This document shows positions 17,389-27,210 of a DNA stretch of 64,000 nt, piece after piece. Below the pieces are notes generated by a model. The model was not told where the DNA came from. It searched no databases and saw only the letters and a list, made by a program, of their open reading frames with translations. The translations under genes and the position numbers were made by a program. Origin of the DNA: Flexibacter flexilis DSM 6793 (GTDB taxonomy: Bacteria > Bacteroidota > Bacteroidia > Cytophagales > Flexibacteraceae). Position 1 is the stretch's first letter. Each line of letters opens with the position of its first letter. The DNA is taken from assembly GCF_900112255.1 (NCBI RefSeq), contig NZ_FOLE01000003.1:248001-312000 (forward strand). Direction: 5' to 3'.

Positions 17389-17735
17389 AGAATACGTACA
17401 GCCCGTGCGTATCTACAGACAATGCGGAAGGCATATTCCTTTTTACCCATAGAATAAATTAAATGCGTCATGGCATATTTCTTTTTACCTATAGAATAAA
17501 TTAAATGTGTCATGACATAATTCTTTTTACCCATAGAATAAATTAAATGCGTCATGACATATTTCTTTTTACCCATAGAATAAATTAAATGCGTCATGAC
17601 ATATTTCTTTTTACCCATAGAATAAATTAAATGCGTCATGACATAATTCTTTTTTACCCATAGAATAAATTAAATGCGTCATGGCATATTTCTTTTTATC
17701 TATAGTATTAGATACGCACGGCCGTGTGTATCTAC
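17389..17735. repeat. 42-bp tandem repeat array bracketed by REP-like hairpins
   Basis: The word ATAGAATAAATTAAAT recurs at 17449, 17491, 17533, 17575, 17617 and 17660: a 42-bp period with one 43-bp step caused by an extra T. A degenerate seventh unit starts at 17702. Units differ by a few substitutions. The array lies between two related dyads: ATACGTAC/GTGCGTAT (17392-17412) and AGATACGCAC/GTGTGTATCT (17710-17733). No unique spacers are present, so this is not CRISPR. It fills the space between the CorC-like terminator and the end of pabB. Confidence 0.9.
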
Positions 17736-17751
17736 CAATGGATGAGGCTAT

Positions 17752-19029
17752 TTATTGAAACAAACTGAAAATGGCTTTGGCTTTGAGCATACATTCGGCG
17801 TATTCTGCCGCGCCGATGGCATCGGAAGTAATGGCACTGCCTACCTGAAGGTTAAGCCGTTGGGTGTGCGTGTCGGCGAACAAGGAGCGAATCACCACAT
17901 TAAAATCAAAATCGCCTTCGGGCGTGATATAGCCCACCGCCCCCGAAAACAAACCGCGTTGGGTGTCCTCGTACTGCTCGATGAGTTGCATGGCTCGGAT
18001 TTTGGGCGCACCCGTCATGCTGCCCATCGGGAAGGCATCGGCCAAGGCTTTTGCCCACGAAACCTCAGGGCGCAAGGTGGCCGCCACGGTCGAAATCATT
18101 TGATGCACAAACCGAAAACTATAAATGCCGAAGAGTTCGGGGACGTGCGTAGAGCCAATCAGGGCGTTGCGCGCCAAATCGTTGCGCACCAAATCGACAA
18201 TCATCAGGTTTTCGGCGCGTTCCTTTGGGCTATTGCGCAAAAAATGTTTGTTGGCCTCGTCTTGTTCGGGGGTTTTGCCGCGTGCCGCCGTGCCTTTGAT
18301 GGGTTGGGAAATGAGATTTTGCCCTTGTTTTTTGATGAAGCGTTCGGGGGAAGCGCAAAGCAACCAACGGTTTTGTTGCTTATGCAGGGCGGCGAAAGGC
18401 ATGGGCGAAAGGTGGTTGAGTTGCTGGAAAATGGCCAGCGGTTGGAGGGGCTGGGGGGATTGTGCCGTAAACTCAATGCAATAATTTATCTCGTAAATAT
18501 CGCCCGCCAAAATGTGTTGTTGGAGTGCTTCGACGGTGTGTAAATATTTTAGCTCGGCGGTTTGGGCTTGCCATTGGAGGGCGGGCAAAGTTTGGGGTAA
18601 GTGGGTTTGTTGCAGAAGAATATGTTGAAAAATGCGTTCGGGTTGGGGGGCAAAAATCTGCACGTTTTGGCCGTCGTCGGCGAAAAGGAAGAGGTATTGG
18701 GGTTTGTAGAAAAAGAAATTCGGCCAGCCTTTTAGGTCAGAATTTTGGGAGTGTAAGTCTTCGGTTTCGTTTTTGAGGTCGTACCCGACATAGCCAATGC
18801 ACCATTGGCCGCCGTGCCATTGTGCGAGTTTGTCCCAGCAAGTGCCGTGTGTGGCAGGGCTAAATGTTTCGGTAGCCCCGACAGCCAAGATTTTGTTAAA
18901 GCCGCGGTTCGGATAGGGAATATCGTTGTCGGTAAGCCAAGAAAAATGGTCAAAGTGTTGGGCCCATAGCAAGGCCTTTGTCTGAAAATCAGGGATTTTG
19001 TTCAGGGAAAAAGTAAAAGTGTTTTGCAA
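17752..19029 (-). CDS. pabB: Aminodeoxychorismate synthase component I
   Basis: Converts chorismate and ammonia or glutamine to 4-amino-4-deoxychorismate in folate synthesis. 425 residues; the C-terminal chorismate-binding domain carries IKGTAARG, ENLMIVDLVRNDL and GSMTGAPKIRAMQLIEQYE, the signature of the anthranilate/PabB family. The short, divergent N terminus favours PabB over TrpE. No glutamine amidotransferase or lyase gene is adjacent. The start is TTG at 19027-19029, chosen because a clear Shine-Dalgarno GGAGG (19036-19040) lies 6 nt upstream, which is unusual in this window. Confidence 0.88.
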   Translation of the reverse strand: MQNTFTFSLNKIPDFQTKALLWAQHFDHFSWLTDNDIPYPNRGFNKILAVGATETFSPATHGTCWDKLAQWHGGQWCIGYVGYDLKNETEDLHSQNSDLKGWPNFFFYKPQYLFLFADDGQNVQIFAPQPERIFQHILLQQTHLPQTLPALQWQAQTAELKYLHTVEALQQHILAGDIYEINYCIEFTAQSPQPLQPLAIFQQLNHLSPMPFAALHKQQNRWLLCASPERFIKKQGQNLISQPIKGTAARGKTPEQDEANKHFLRNSPKERAENLMIVDLVRNDLARNALIGSTHVPELFGIYSFRFVHQMISTVAATLRPEVSWAKALADAFPMGSMTGAPKIRAMQLIEQYEDTQRGLFSGAVGYITPEGDFDFNVVIRSLFADTHTQRLNLQVGSAITSDAIGAAEYAECMLKAKAIFSLFQ

Positions 19030-19093
19030 AATAAACCTCCGCTATAATGAAAGGCGCAAGATATACCTTTTTGGGGTTTGGGGGAAATAAGAA

Positions 19094-19125
19094 AAAAACA
19101 CTCACTTTCGAGAGCGAGTGTTTTT
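19094..19125. terminator. Terminator-like hairpin
   Basis: AAAAACACTC (19094-19103) and GAGTGTTTTT (19116-19125) form a stem that continues inward with one mismatch and one wobble. It lies between the divergent pabB and metallophosphoesterase genes, so what it terminates is unclear. Confidence 0.6.
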
Positions 19126-19192
19126 CTACTATCAAAACAAATAAATCAGAAATTATTTATGGCATATAAAAACACACTGATTTTCTGTATTT

Positions 19193-19200
19193 TACTTTTG
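19193..19200 (+). promoter_or_regulatory. Possible -7 box for the metallophosphoesterase gene
   Basis: TACTTTTG fits TAnnTTTG, but no -33 TTTG lies at the expected distance, and the start codon is about 260 bp further on. Confidence 0.3.
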
Positions 19201-19462
19201 TGCAAGATTGTTGATGAAGATTTGTGCGATGTTTGCTAAAAACAAATCTAAGGTCGCTTGCTTACTTTCATTTTTCTGTAACAATTGTTACACAAGCTCA
19301 TTTTTCGTTATTTTATTTACGTTTAAATCTCATAACATTGCTTTTCGCCGTGTGATATTGCGTTTTTGGGTAAAAATGAACCCAAGACTCAACGCGATTT
19401 TATTTCTTTGTAAAACGGCATGGCAATGTCATTATGGATATTTTACTAAATCATCACTTAAA

Positions 19463-20761
19463 ATGAATCGTATTGTAATTCTGCTGCTTGTAGTGGCTTC
19501 TGTTATTTTTTTGGATTGGTACGCCTACCAAACCATCAAAGTTGCGGTGCAAAATTGGACTGGCGTGGGTCGGTTGGTGGTGCAACGTGGCTATTGGGTA
19601 TTGTCGGCTTTGTTGATTGTGTTTCTGGCTCTCATTACGCTTACGCGTGTGGGTGTGCTGGGGCAGGCAAGCGAAATCACGCGTAACATTGTCGCAACGG
19701 CTTTTTTCGGTATTTTATTAACCAAAATTTTCTTGGTTTTATTCTCGGCTATCAGCGACGTTTGGCGCGTGACGCAATACGCTTTCGAGATGGTGCAAGG
19801 CTGGATAAGCACACCAACCAAAGCTGCCACGGACGTGGCAGAAGCGACACCCGCCGCCACCGACAACACGATTACGCGTTCCGAATTTTTGGCCAAAACG
19901 GGTGCGGTGGTTTCGGCTATGCCGTTGGTAACGATGGGTTACGGCATTTTGTCGGGGGCGCACGACTATCGCGTACATCGCCAAAAAATTTATTTACCCA
20001 ACCTGCCCAAAGAGTTTCACGGCTTGCGCGTGGGGCAACTTTCGGACATTCATAGCGGTAGTTTTTTTAATAAAACAGCCGTAAAAGGTGGCGTGGAAAT
20101 GCTCCTGAACGAAAAGCCTGATGTTATCTTTTTTACGGGTGATTTGGTGAACAATTACGCCAAAGAAGTAGAAGATTATATCCGAATTTTTGATAAAGTA
20201 AAAGCTCCGTTGGGCGTGTATTCGGTGTTGGGTAACCACGATTATTCGGATTATGTGGCATGGGACAGCGCAGAGGCCAAACGCCGCAACCTGCAAGACC
20301 TCATGCACGCGCATAAGCTCATGGGCTGGCATTTGCTCAACGACGAACATATTTTCTTGGAACAAAATAAAGAAAAACTCGCCGTGATTGGGATTCAGAA
20401 CTGGGGTGCAAAAGGTAATTTTCCGAAATACGGCAACTTACACAAAGCGCACGCAGGCACGGAGGAAGCTCCCGTAAAACTTTTGTTATCGCACGACCCC
20501 AGCCACTGGGACGCGCAGGTTCGCAAGGAGTTCAAGGACATTGATTTGATGATGGCAGGCCACACGCACGGTATGCAGTTTGGCATCGAAACGGAGTTTT
20601 TCAAGTGGTCGCCTGTGCAATATATGTACAAACAATGGGCAGGGCTTTACACGGAAGGCAACCAACATTTGTACGTGAACAGAGGTTTTGGCTACTTGGG
20701 TTTTCCTGGTCGCATTGGCATTTTGCCCGAAATTACGGTATTTGAGCTTTGCAAAGCCTAA
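19463..20761 (+). CDS. Membrane-anchored calcineurin-like metallophosphoesterase (YkuE/YaeI type)
   Basis: 432 residues from the ATG at 19463. An upstream in-frame ATG at 19208 exists, but its 85-residue extension is unlike the family, whereas MNRIVILLLV starts straight into a membrane helix. Three N-terminal helices (about 5-22, 45-62, 78-100) and a linker precede the catalytic domain with all metal motifs: LSDIHSG (D195, H197), FTGDLVNN, LGNHDY, LLSHDP and AGHTHGMQ. Relatives act on lipid-linked phosphates such as UDP-diacylglucosamine or phospholipids at the membrane; the substrate here is unknown. Confidence 0.88.
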   Translation: MNRIVILLLVVASVIFLDWYAYQTIKVAVQNWTGVGRLVVQRGYWVLSALLIVFLALITLTRVGVLGQASEITRNIVATAFFGILLTKIFLVLFSAISDVWRVTQYAFEMVQGWISTPTKAATDVAEATPAATDNTITRSEFLAKTGAVVSAMPLVTMGYGILSGAHDYRVHRQKIYLPNLPKEFHGLRVGQLSDIHSGSFFNKTAVKGGVEMLLNEKPDVIFFTGDLVNNYAKEVEDYIRIFDKVKAPLGVYSVLGNHDYSDYVAWDSAEAKRRNLQDLMHAHKLMGWHLLNDEHIFLEQNKEKLAVIGIQNWGAKGNFPKYGNLHKAHAGTEEAPVKLLLSHDPSHWDAQVRKEFKDIDLMMAGHTHGMQFGIETEFFKWSPVQYMYKQWAGLYTEGNQHLYVNRGFGYLGFPGRIGILPEITVFELCKA

Positions 20762-20780
20762 GTTTTGGAGTAGTGATATA

Positions 20781-20818
20781 AACAAAAAACGCAGCTCGTA
20801 AGAGTTGCGTTTTTTGTT
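20781..20818. terminator. Bidirectional intrinsic terminator
   Basis: AACAAAAAACGCA and TGCGTTTTTTGTT pair with a further GCTC/GAGT inner stem around GTAA. It serves the convergent phosphoesterase and BspA-like genes. Confidence 0.9.
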
Positions 20819-20834
20819 TATAGGTGATAATCAA

Positions 20835-23800
20835 TTATTGGCTGATACTCACTTTTTGGGTTTGCGTGCCGCCGTCGGAAATGAGCCTTACCAAATAAAT
20901 TCCGCTGCCATAGCCCGACAAATCCAGTTTGGTGTTTGCTTCGTTGGTGGTGCTCGTTTCCAAAATCATTTTGCCCAATGCGTCCGTTACCAAAATGCGG
21001 CCATTGGTGGCGGTGCTGTTTACATGGAAAATTCCATTCGTCGAAGGGTTGGGGTACACCTCAAAAACGTCTGCACCCTTGCCGCCGCAATTGCTCATAG
21101 CCGTTGGCGAATAGCTGTATTTTCCATCAAAATCTGTTTGCTTTAAGCGATAATAGGCCGTTTCGGAAAGCGGATTTTTATCTACAAAAGCATATTGCTG
21201 CCTTTCGTTGGAATTGCCGTAGCCTTTTAGCGTACCGACTACTTCCCAATTTTTAGCATCTGTGCTGCGCTCAATGGCAAAAGATTCGTTGTTCGTTTCG
21301 GAAGCCGTAGCCCAACGAAGTGTTACGTTATCTTGCTGACAGTCAGCTTTAAATGAAATGAGCTTGATGGGCAAAATGGTAGTAGCTTGGCTGTAATAAC
21401 CAAAGGTACTAAAACTGGTGACCGTAAATTCCACGTAACTAACGCCCGACTCCGTGCCTGTGGCGGTTGGGGTGATAAATTCCACGTTGCTAAGGCCAGT
21501 AGGTGCCATATCGTTGAGTACGTCTTGCGCCGAACTGCCCGAATGTTTGAACCACCCCGACGTAACCGACGGGCTGCTGATTGGCCAAGCTGTAGCGGTC
21601 ATATTATTGTTTTCGGTGGGATTGTAATACACGCGCACGATTACGCCGCCGTTGGTGGTGTGGCTACCTGTTGCCACAACCGTATGTAGGCGTTTGCTTA
21701 CGCGCAACGTATTGCTGGCATCTGTACTTTGATAATAGCCCGAACCAGCCGCCGAGAACGTACCAGAACCGCCCGTTAGGTTGCCTTGATTGTTGAGGAC
21801 TACGGACGTAGGCGCGAAACTGGCATTGCCATTGGCATTAAGGCCAATGAGTTTTTGGGTAGAAACAGAAGGGTTGGTGTAAATGGCCGATTCGCAAGAC
21901 TGCGTGGCGGTAATGGCTTGGCTGCTGGCCACTAATGCAGGCGTAGTAGTATAAGCGGCATCTCCTATAATAGTCCAACCTTTGCCACCCGAAGCCGTAG
22001 CCAATACCAAATTGGCACGAGCTGCCGCTGCATTGGTGCTATACCTGCGATTCATTGCCCCCAAAATTCGGGTTGTGGGCGGAAGTGGATTGCTATTCCA
22101 GCCTATGAGTGTAGCCGAATAATTACTACAATTCATACCACAGTTATCCAGCATATTATTCATGTTTACAGCAGTGTTGAATGTCCATGCCCCTATATTT
22201 TGATTAAAAGAGGTGGCATTCCAAAACATACCAGACATATTGGTAACCTTGCTTATATTCCAATTCCCAATATCTTGATTAAAGATATTGGCGTTTTGAA
22301 ACATATATGACATATCGGTAACATTAGCAGTATTCCACGCCCCAATATTTTGATTGAAAGCTTTAGCATTTTGAAACATATATGACATATTGCTAACATT
22401 GCTTGTATTCCAATTTCCAATATTTTGGTTAAAAGCCATAGCATATAGAAACATACTACTCATATTGGTAACATTGGCTGTATTCCAAGCACCAATATTT
22501 TGATTAAACGCGTCAGCATTAGAAAACATACCACCCATATTTTTAACATTGGTGGTATTCCAATTTCCAATATTTTGGTTAAAAGCAGTAGCATTATAAA
22601 ACATACCACCTATTTCGGTAACATTACTTGTATTCCAAGTGCCTATGTCTTGGTTAAAAGCAGTAGCATTATAAAACATACTATTCATATTGGTAACATT
22701 ACTTGTATTCCAATTTCCAATATTTTGGTTGAAAGCTGTTGCGTTTTGAAACATACTATTCATAATGGTAACATTACTTGTATTCCAATTGCCAATATTT
22801 TGATTGAAAGAAGTGGCATTTCGAAACATATATGACATAATGGTAACATTATTTGTATTCCAATTTCCAATATTTTGGTTAAAAGCAGTAGCATTATAAA
22901 ACATACCATACGTATTGATAGTATTACTTGTATTCCAATTTCCAATATCTTGATTGAAGGCTGTTGCATTTTGAAACATACTATTCATATTAGTAACATT
23001 AGTGGTATTCCAAGCACCAATATTTTGGTTGAAAGCAGTAGCATTTACAAACATACTACTCATATTAGTAACATTAGTGGTATTCCAAGCACCAATATTT
23101 TGGTTAAAAGCAGTAGCATTATAAAACATATATGACATATTGGTAACATTGCTTGTATTCCAGTTTCCAATATTTTGGTTGAAAGCAGTAGCATTATAAA
23201 ACATATATGACATATTGGTAACATTACTTGTATTCCAATTGCTAATATTTTGGTTGAAAGCAGTAGCATTATAAAACATATATGACATATTGGTAACATT
23301 ACTTGTATTCCAATTGCTAATATTTTGGTTAAAAACCGTGGCATTTTGAAACATATATGACATATTAGTTATATTACTTGTATTCCATGTGCCTATATTG
23401 CTGGGCGAATTTAGATTGGTACAGTTCGCAAACATATAACTCATGTTCATAACTCCCCCCAAATTAGGCACGTCGATAGCCGTTACTTGCATATTGGCAC
23501 AGCCATAAAATGCAGTCTGCATACTTGTCCAAGCCACGCCGCCCCATTGTGCTACCTCCAGTAGCCTATTGCGGTCTGTGCCGTAGCTTATATTAATTCG
23601 TTGAAAGTTGGTGGGAGCTATCTCAAGCTGAATAGTTGCGCCTGTGGGCAGCCCTGTGATGGTAAGTGTAGCACCACTCCATGAGCCGCTACCCGAAGCC
23701 GTACCGGGGGAAAGTTCTTGCCAAGTATAGTTTACTGTGCCGCTGGTGACAGTGCCTATGCTCAGTTGCGTAGTGCCAGAACCCGCCGTGGCTAAGTTCC

Positions 23801-23888
23801 ATTTCGTAATAAAGTTTTGGGCGGTTGCCGCCGTTTGCCAAAGGCAGAGCATTACTACAAAAACGATTAATTTGTAGGTGTTTTTCAT
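20835..23888 (-). CDS. BspA-like surface protein with DUF285 repeats and T9SS sorting domain
   Basis: 1017 residues, exported by Sec (signal peptide about 1-23) and then by T9SS. Residues about 164-580 are some 16-17 near-identical 25-residue repeats of the form [22 protein letters not shown], the DUF285 'surface protein 26-residue repeat' type. Then follow a beta-rich region, a fibronectin-like segment ([16 protein letters not shown] and on), and a C-terminal T9SS sorting domain ([12 protein letters not shown] to QKVSISQ). Likely an adhesin or cell-surface binding protein. The repeat block is much more AT-rich than the rest of the gene. It stands alone between two terminators. Confidence 0.9.
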   Translation of the reverse strand: MKNTYKLIVFVVMLCLWQTAATAQNFITKWNLATAGSGTTQLSIGTVTSGTVNYTWQELSPGTASGSGSWSGATLTITGLPTGATIQLEIAPTNFQRINISYGTDRNRLLEVAQWGGVAWTSMQTAFYGCANMQVTAIDVPNLGGVMNMSYMFANCTNLNSPSNIGTWNTSNITNMSYMFQNATVFNQNISNWNTSNVTNMSYMFYNATAFNQNISNWNTSNVTNMSYMFYNATAFNQNIGNWNTSNVTNMSYMFYNATAFNQNIGAWNTTNVTNMSSMFVNATAFNQNIGAWNTTNVTNMNSMFQNATAFNQDIGNWNTSNTINTYGMFYNATAFNQNIGNWNTNNVTIMSYMFRNATSFNQNIGNWNTSNVTIMNSMFQNATAFNQNIGNWNTSNVTNMNSMFYNATAFNQDIGTWNTSNVTEIGGMFYNATAFNQNIGNWNTTNVKNMGGMFSNADAFNQNIGAWNTANVTNMSSMFLYAMAFNQNIGNWNTSNVSNMSYMFQNAKAFNQNIGAWNTANVTDMSYMFQNANIFNQDIGNWNISKVTNMSGMFWNATSFNQNIGAWTFNTAVNMNNMLDNCGMNCSNYSATLIGWNSNPLPPTTRILGAMNRRYSTNAAAARANLVLATASGGKGWTIIGDAAYTTTPALVASSQAITATQSCESAIYTNPSVSTQKLIGLNANGNASFAPTSVVLNNQGNLTGGSGTFSAAGSGYYQSTDASNTLRVSKRLHTVVATGSHTTNGGVIVRVYYNPTENNNMTATAWPISSPSVTSGWFKHSGSSAQDVLNDMAPTGLSNVEFITPTATGTESGVSYVEFTVTSFSTFGYYSQATTILPIKLISFKADCQQDNVTLRWATASETNNESFAIERSTDAKNWEVVGTLKGYGNSNERQQYAFVDKNPLSETAYYRLKQTDFDGKYSYSPTAMSNCGGKGADVFEVYPNPSTNGIFHVNSTATNGRILVTDALGKMILETSTTNEANTKLDLSGYGSGIYLVRLISDGGTQTQKVSISQ
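22150..23400 (-). repeat. 75-bp in-frame tandem repeats inside the BspA-like gene
   Basis: Each 25-residue DUF285 unit is a 75-bp DNA unit. Several neighbours are nearly identical at DNA level (for example 23060-23340), so copy number may change by recombination or slippage and may be misassembled from short reads. Confidence 0.85.
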
Positions 23889-24160
23889 ATTGCGTAAGGT
23901 TTCTATGTTTTGTTGTCAAAAAAACGTACAAATATAGAATAGATTATTGTGTTTTTATTCTAAATACAGAATAATACCAAATTTTAATTGACTTTTTTCT
24001 GATAAAAATAAAGAGAGATTTTGTAATGTAATTACCAATAGAGGCAAATAATGCACCTTTTTTAGCAAAAAATCATGAAAACTAATGTGAAGTTATGCTA
24101 CTTTTGGGGCTGCCTTACGAAGTGTTTTTGTTCGGAGTGCTGTGGCCTTTACCCACAAAA

Positions 24161-24213
24161 AAACACCAAACCCGCAGCAAGATGTTAGAATCCTACTGCG
24201 GGTTTGGCGTTTT
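24161..24213 (-). terminator. Intrinsic terminator of the GreA/B-like gene
   Basis: CCAAACCCGCAG (about 24166-24177) pairs with CTGCGGGTTTGG (24196-24207). On the minus strand the hairpin is followed by GTGTTTTTTT. The region 23889-24160 upstream holds no gene that I can support. Confidence 0.85.
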
Positions 24214-24234
24214 CTAAAAAATATGTTCAGGGCA

Positions 24235-24699
24235 TTAAAACACGTCCAGAACTTTTACGGGTTTGTCGCGAAACGAAAAAGATTCGCCTTTGCGCATTCC
24301 GTTTACGGCCTTGAAAAGTGGCGCAGACGGCGAAATCGCGAAATATACTTTGCCATCTATTTTGATTTGGCCTAAGCTAATCGAAATAAAAAGCGATTGC
24401 GCTTCCGTGATAATCACCGTACCGAAAGAGGCCGTATCGTATTCTTTTTGCGGGTCCACTTTGTTGAGCAAAGCCAATTCTTCCAATGACTTTTCGTATT
24501 GTTTGGCGAACATATCGCGTTTGTTTTGCATTTCCTCGCGGTACGAATCGAACAATTTTTCTTCGGTGTTATCGTCGTGTTCGTTGGCACTTTCTTGCGC
24601 GTCGAGCATGGCGTTACGGGCATTGTTCACAATGTCGCGTTGCATCTTGAAGCATTCGGCCAACAACTTCTTTTTCAGTTCGATATGTGGGTTTTCCAT
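24235..24699 (-). CDS. GreA/GreB-like C-terminal domain protein
   Basis: 154 residues: an N-terminal coiled coil (about 1-85) rich in charged residues and a C-terminal beta domain (about 95-154) with FGTVIITEAQSLFISISLG and ISPSAPLFKAVNGMRKGES. This matches the FKBP-like domain of Gre transcription factors (the '..SP.A.AL.G...GD' pattern). Bacteroidota homologues are often mislabelled '3-oxoacyl-ACP synthase'; nothing here resembles that enzyme. It probably binds RNA polymerase, but I cannot confirm the acidic tip residues needed for transcript cleavage. Start at the first ATG. Confidence 0.75.
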   Translation of the reverse strand: MENPHIELKKKLLAECFKMQRDIVNNARNAMLDAQESANEHDDNTEEKLFDSYREEMQNKRDMFAKQYEKSLEELALLNKVDPQKEYDTASFGTVIITEAQSLFISISLGQIKIDGKVYFAISPSAPLFKAVNGMRKGESFSFRDKPVKVLDVF

Positions 24700-24751
24700 T
24701 GTCTATTGTATTATAGAGTAAATCAATTTGGAGAGGTATCCTTTTGGGCAT

Positions 24752-24804
24752 TAAAGTCCAAAATAAGGCTGCAAAGCTACAAAAAACTCTGATTTTGGAC
24801 TTTA
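24752..24804. promoter_or_regulatory. 13-bp inverted repeat framing a -7-like box
   Basis: TAAAGTCCAAAAT (24752-24764) and ATTTTGGACTTTA (24792-24804) are exact inverses. Between them a minus-strand TAGCTTTG (24772-24779) fits the -7 consensus for the GreA/B-like gene. It also lies just after the end of uvrD, so a role in RNA processing is possible. Confidence 0.45.
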
Positions 24805-24819
24805 TTTTTCAGAAAGAAT

Positions 24820-27072
24820 TTATTCAATAATCATGAGTTTGGCAAAACTCAACAGCAAGGTTTTGTCGCCGAGCAAATCAAAATGCACTAAGGCTTTTTT
24901 GTCGGGGCTGGCCATGTCCACGGTTTTGACCGTCCCAAACCCAAATTTTTGATGCTCTACGCGCATTCCGTCGCGCAAACGTCTCAAATCCGACGGCACA
25001 AAATTCTCCGACGGCACATAAGCCGCAGGGCGGCTCACGGGGTTAGTTGCGATTTTGGTAACGCCACCGCGCACGCTGCTCAGGTTGCGACTGGAGGCCG
25101 TGCGGTCTAAACTCGTCGGCAAGCTGCGTTGCTGAATTTTGAGATATTGACGGTCTATTTCTTCCAAAAAACGACTTGGCTCGCAGGACTGCAAATTCCC
25201 GTAGCGATAACGCGACGTGGCAAACGACAACGTAAGTTTGTGTTCGGCACGTGTTACGGCCACATAAAACAAACGGCGTTCTTCCTCCAAATCTTGGCGG
25301 CTGCCTATCATCATACTGGACGGAAACAAACCTTCTTCCATGCCCACCACATATACATTCTTGAACTCCAGTCCTTTAGCCGAGTGAATCGTCATGAGCG
25401 TTACGCGGTCTTTGTCTTCGTCGTTGTCCGTGTCTGCGTCCGTAATTAAGGCCACTTCCTGCAAAAATGAACCCAAACGTGTGTCTTCGCGCTCTGGATT
25501 GGCCGTAAATTCCTTGATGGCGTTGAGCAATTCTTGTACGTTTTCGTAACGCGAAAGCCCTTCTACGGTTTTGTCTTCGTATAATTCGCGTAACATTCCA
25601 GATTCTTTGGCTACTTGTGCGGCCACTTCGTAAGCGTCGCGGGCTTCTGCCGAAATGCGGAAAGCTTTTATCAAATCCACAAAACCTTGTATGGCTGAGG
25701 CCGTACGGCCTTGCAATACTTTATCCACTTCGCTCAGCACCGTCCAAAGTGTAACGTCGTTTTCGTTGGCAATGACGATGAGTTTGGCCAGCGTCGTGTC
25801 GCCGATGCCGCGTTTGGGCAAATTAATGACGCGTTTGAGAGCTTCTTCGTCGTTGTGGTTGATAATCAGGCGCAAATACGCAATCAGGTCTTTAATTTCT
25901 TTGCGTTGATAGAAAGACAAACCACCCACAATGCGGTATTTGATATTCAAGCGGCGCAAAGCCTCTTCCATCGAACGGGATTGGGCATTGGTGCGGTACA
26001 AAATCGCAAAATCGCGGTTGCGAAGGTTGTGTTGTGCTTTTTCTTCAAAAATAGCGTTGGCGATGAGCTTGCCTTCTTCCGTATCCGAACTGGCCTTGAT
26101 TACGTCAATTTTCGTGCCTTCGGGATTGCTCGTCCACACGTTTTTGCGCAACTGCTTGGTATTGTGTTTGATAATGGAATTGGCTGCTTCTACGATGGTT
26201 TGCGTAGAACGATAATTTTGTTCCAACCTAAAAATTTTGAGGTCGGGATAATCGTTCTCGAAATTGAGAATGTTCTGAATATCAGCCCCCCGAAACGCAT
26301 AAATACTTTGCGCGTCGTCGCCTACCACACAAATATTCTGATGGACTGCCGCCAGTTTTTTGGTAATCAAATATTGCGAAACGTTCGTGTCTTGGTACTC
26401 GTCCACCATCACGTACTGAAACTTTTGTTGATATTTATTCAGCACGTCTAAGTGATTGCGAAACAGTACGTTTGTATTGAAAAGTAAATCGTCAAAATCC
26501 ATTGCACCCGCTTTAAAGCAACGTTCGGCATAGATTTTATAAATACGTCCCATTTCTGGCCGCCCAGAGGCGATGTCATCTTCTTTGTAAATGGGATTGC
26601 TCAAATATTCGTTTACAGAAACCAAACGGTTTTTGGCTGCCGAAATTCGCGCCAACACCATAGACGGCTTGTAAACTTTATCGTCCAAATGCAGCTCTTT
26701 GACAATGCTTTTGAGCAAAGATTTAGAGTCTTCCGAGTCGTAAATCGTAAAATCGGAAGGGTAATTGATTTTGTCGGCTTCGATGCGCAGAATTTTGGAA
26801 AAAACCGAGTGAAACGTTCCCATCCAAATATTACGCGCCTCCGTGCCAACTACTTTTTCGATGCGTTGGCGCATTTCGCTGGCGGCCTTGTTGGTAAAAG
26901 TAAGGGCTAAAATATGGAAAGGTTCTACACCTTTAGCTATCAGATGCGCAATGCGATAGGTCAGTACGCGGGTTTTGCCCGACCCAGCTCCCGCAATAAT
27001 CATGGTAGGGCCTTCGGTATTGACTACGGCTTCGCTTTGTGCCTCGTTGAGTCCGTCCAAAAAATCGCTCAT
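24820..27072 (-). CDS. ATP-dependent 3'-5' DNA helicase, UvrD/PcrA family
   Basis: Unwinds DNA in repair and replication-conflict resolution. 750 residues from the Met at 27072; the open frame extends 17 codons further, but MSDFLDGLNEAQSEAV matches the family's start. All SF1A motifs are visible: Q motif LNEAQ, Walker A AGAGSGKTR (about 27-35), Walker B VMVDEYQDTN, motif III GDDAQSIYAFRGAD, motif IV LEQNYRST, VTLMTIHSAKGLEF and VAVTRAEHKLTL. The C-terminal region has the PcrA/UvrD-type DGMRVEHQKFGFGTV Tudor-like segment that contacts RNA polymerase. A minus-strand TAATTTTG (27149-27156) is a possible -7 box. Confidence 0.95.
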   Translation of the reverse strand: MSDFLDGLNEAQSEAVVNTEGPTMIIAGAGSGKTRVLTYRIAHLIAKGVEPFHILALTFTNKAASEMRQRIEKVVGTEARNIWMGTFHSVFSKILRIEADKINYPSDFTIYDSEDSKSLLKSIVKELHLDDKVYKPSMVLARISAAKNRLVSVNEYLSNPIYKEDDIASGRPEMGRIYKIYAERCFKAGAMDFDDLLFNTNVLFRNHLDVLNKYQQKFQYVMVDEYQDTNVSQYLITKKLAAVHQNICVVGDDAQSIYAFRGADIQNILNFENDYPDLKIFRLEQNYRSTQTIVEAANSIIKHNTKQLRKNVWTSNPEGTKIDVIKASSDTEEGKLIANAIFEEKAQHNLRNRDFAILYRTNAQSRSMEEALRRLNIKYRIVGGLSFYQRKEIKDLIAYLRLIINHNDEEALKRVINLPKRGIGDTTLAKLIVIANENDVTLWTVLSEVDKVLQGRTASAIQGFVDLIKAFRISAEARDAYEVAAQVAKESGMLRELYEDKTVEGLSRYENVQELLNAIKEFTANPEREDTRLGSFLQEVALITDADTDNDEDKDRVTLMTIHSAKGLEFKNVYVVGMEEGLFPSSMMIGSRQDLEEERRLFYVAVTRAEHKLTLSFATSRYRYGNLQSCEPSRFLEEIDRQYLKIQQRSLPTSLDRTASSRNLSSVRGGVTKIATNPVSRPAAYVPSENFVPSDLRRLRDGMRVEHQKFGFGTVKTVDMASPDKKALVHFDLLGDKTLLLSFAKLMIIE

Positions 27073-27210
27073 AGCGGATTTGTTGTTTATTTTGATGAAT
27101 TGAAAATAGTTGCTTGAATCCAAGGCAACCCGCCCGAAAACGGTTTGGCAAAATTAGGAAATATAAACGCAATAATGGTTAGAAGTGTTCATTACATCTG
27201 GAAAGCAAGC

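Noticed and set aside
17235-17639. Minus-strand open frame with 14-residue repeats (MTHLIYSMGKKKYV type)
   Set aside because: It is the translation of the 42-bp tandem array plus the antisense of the CorC-like 3' end; a 42-bp period keeps any frame open, and there is no start signal or family match.
17430-17708. CRISPR array
   Set aside because: Units are directly adjacent without unique spacers, and no cas genes are present.
19208-19462. N-terminal 85-residue extension of the metallophosphoesterase
   Set aside because: Sequence is unlike the family and the ATG at 19463 begins a normal membrane helix.
22253-23344. Short frames in and opposite the BspA-like repeats
   Set aside because: They repeat with the 75-bp DNA period and only mirror the DUF285 repeats.
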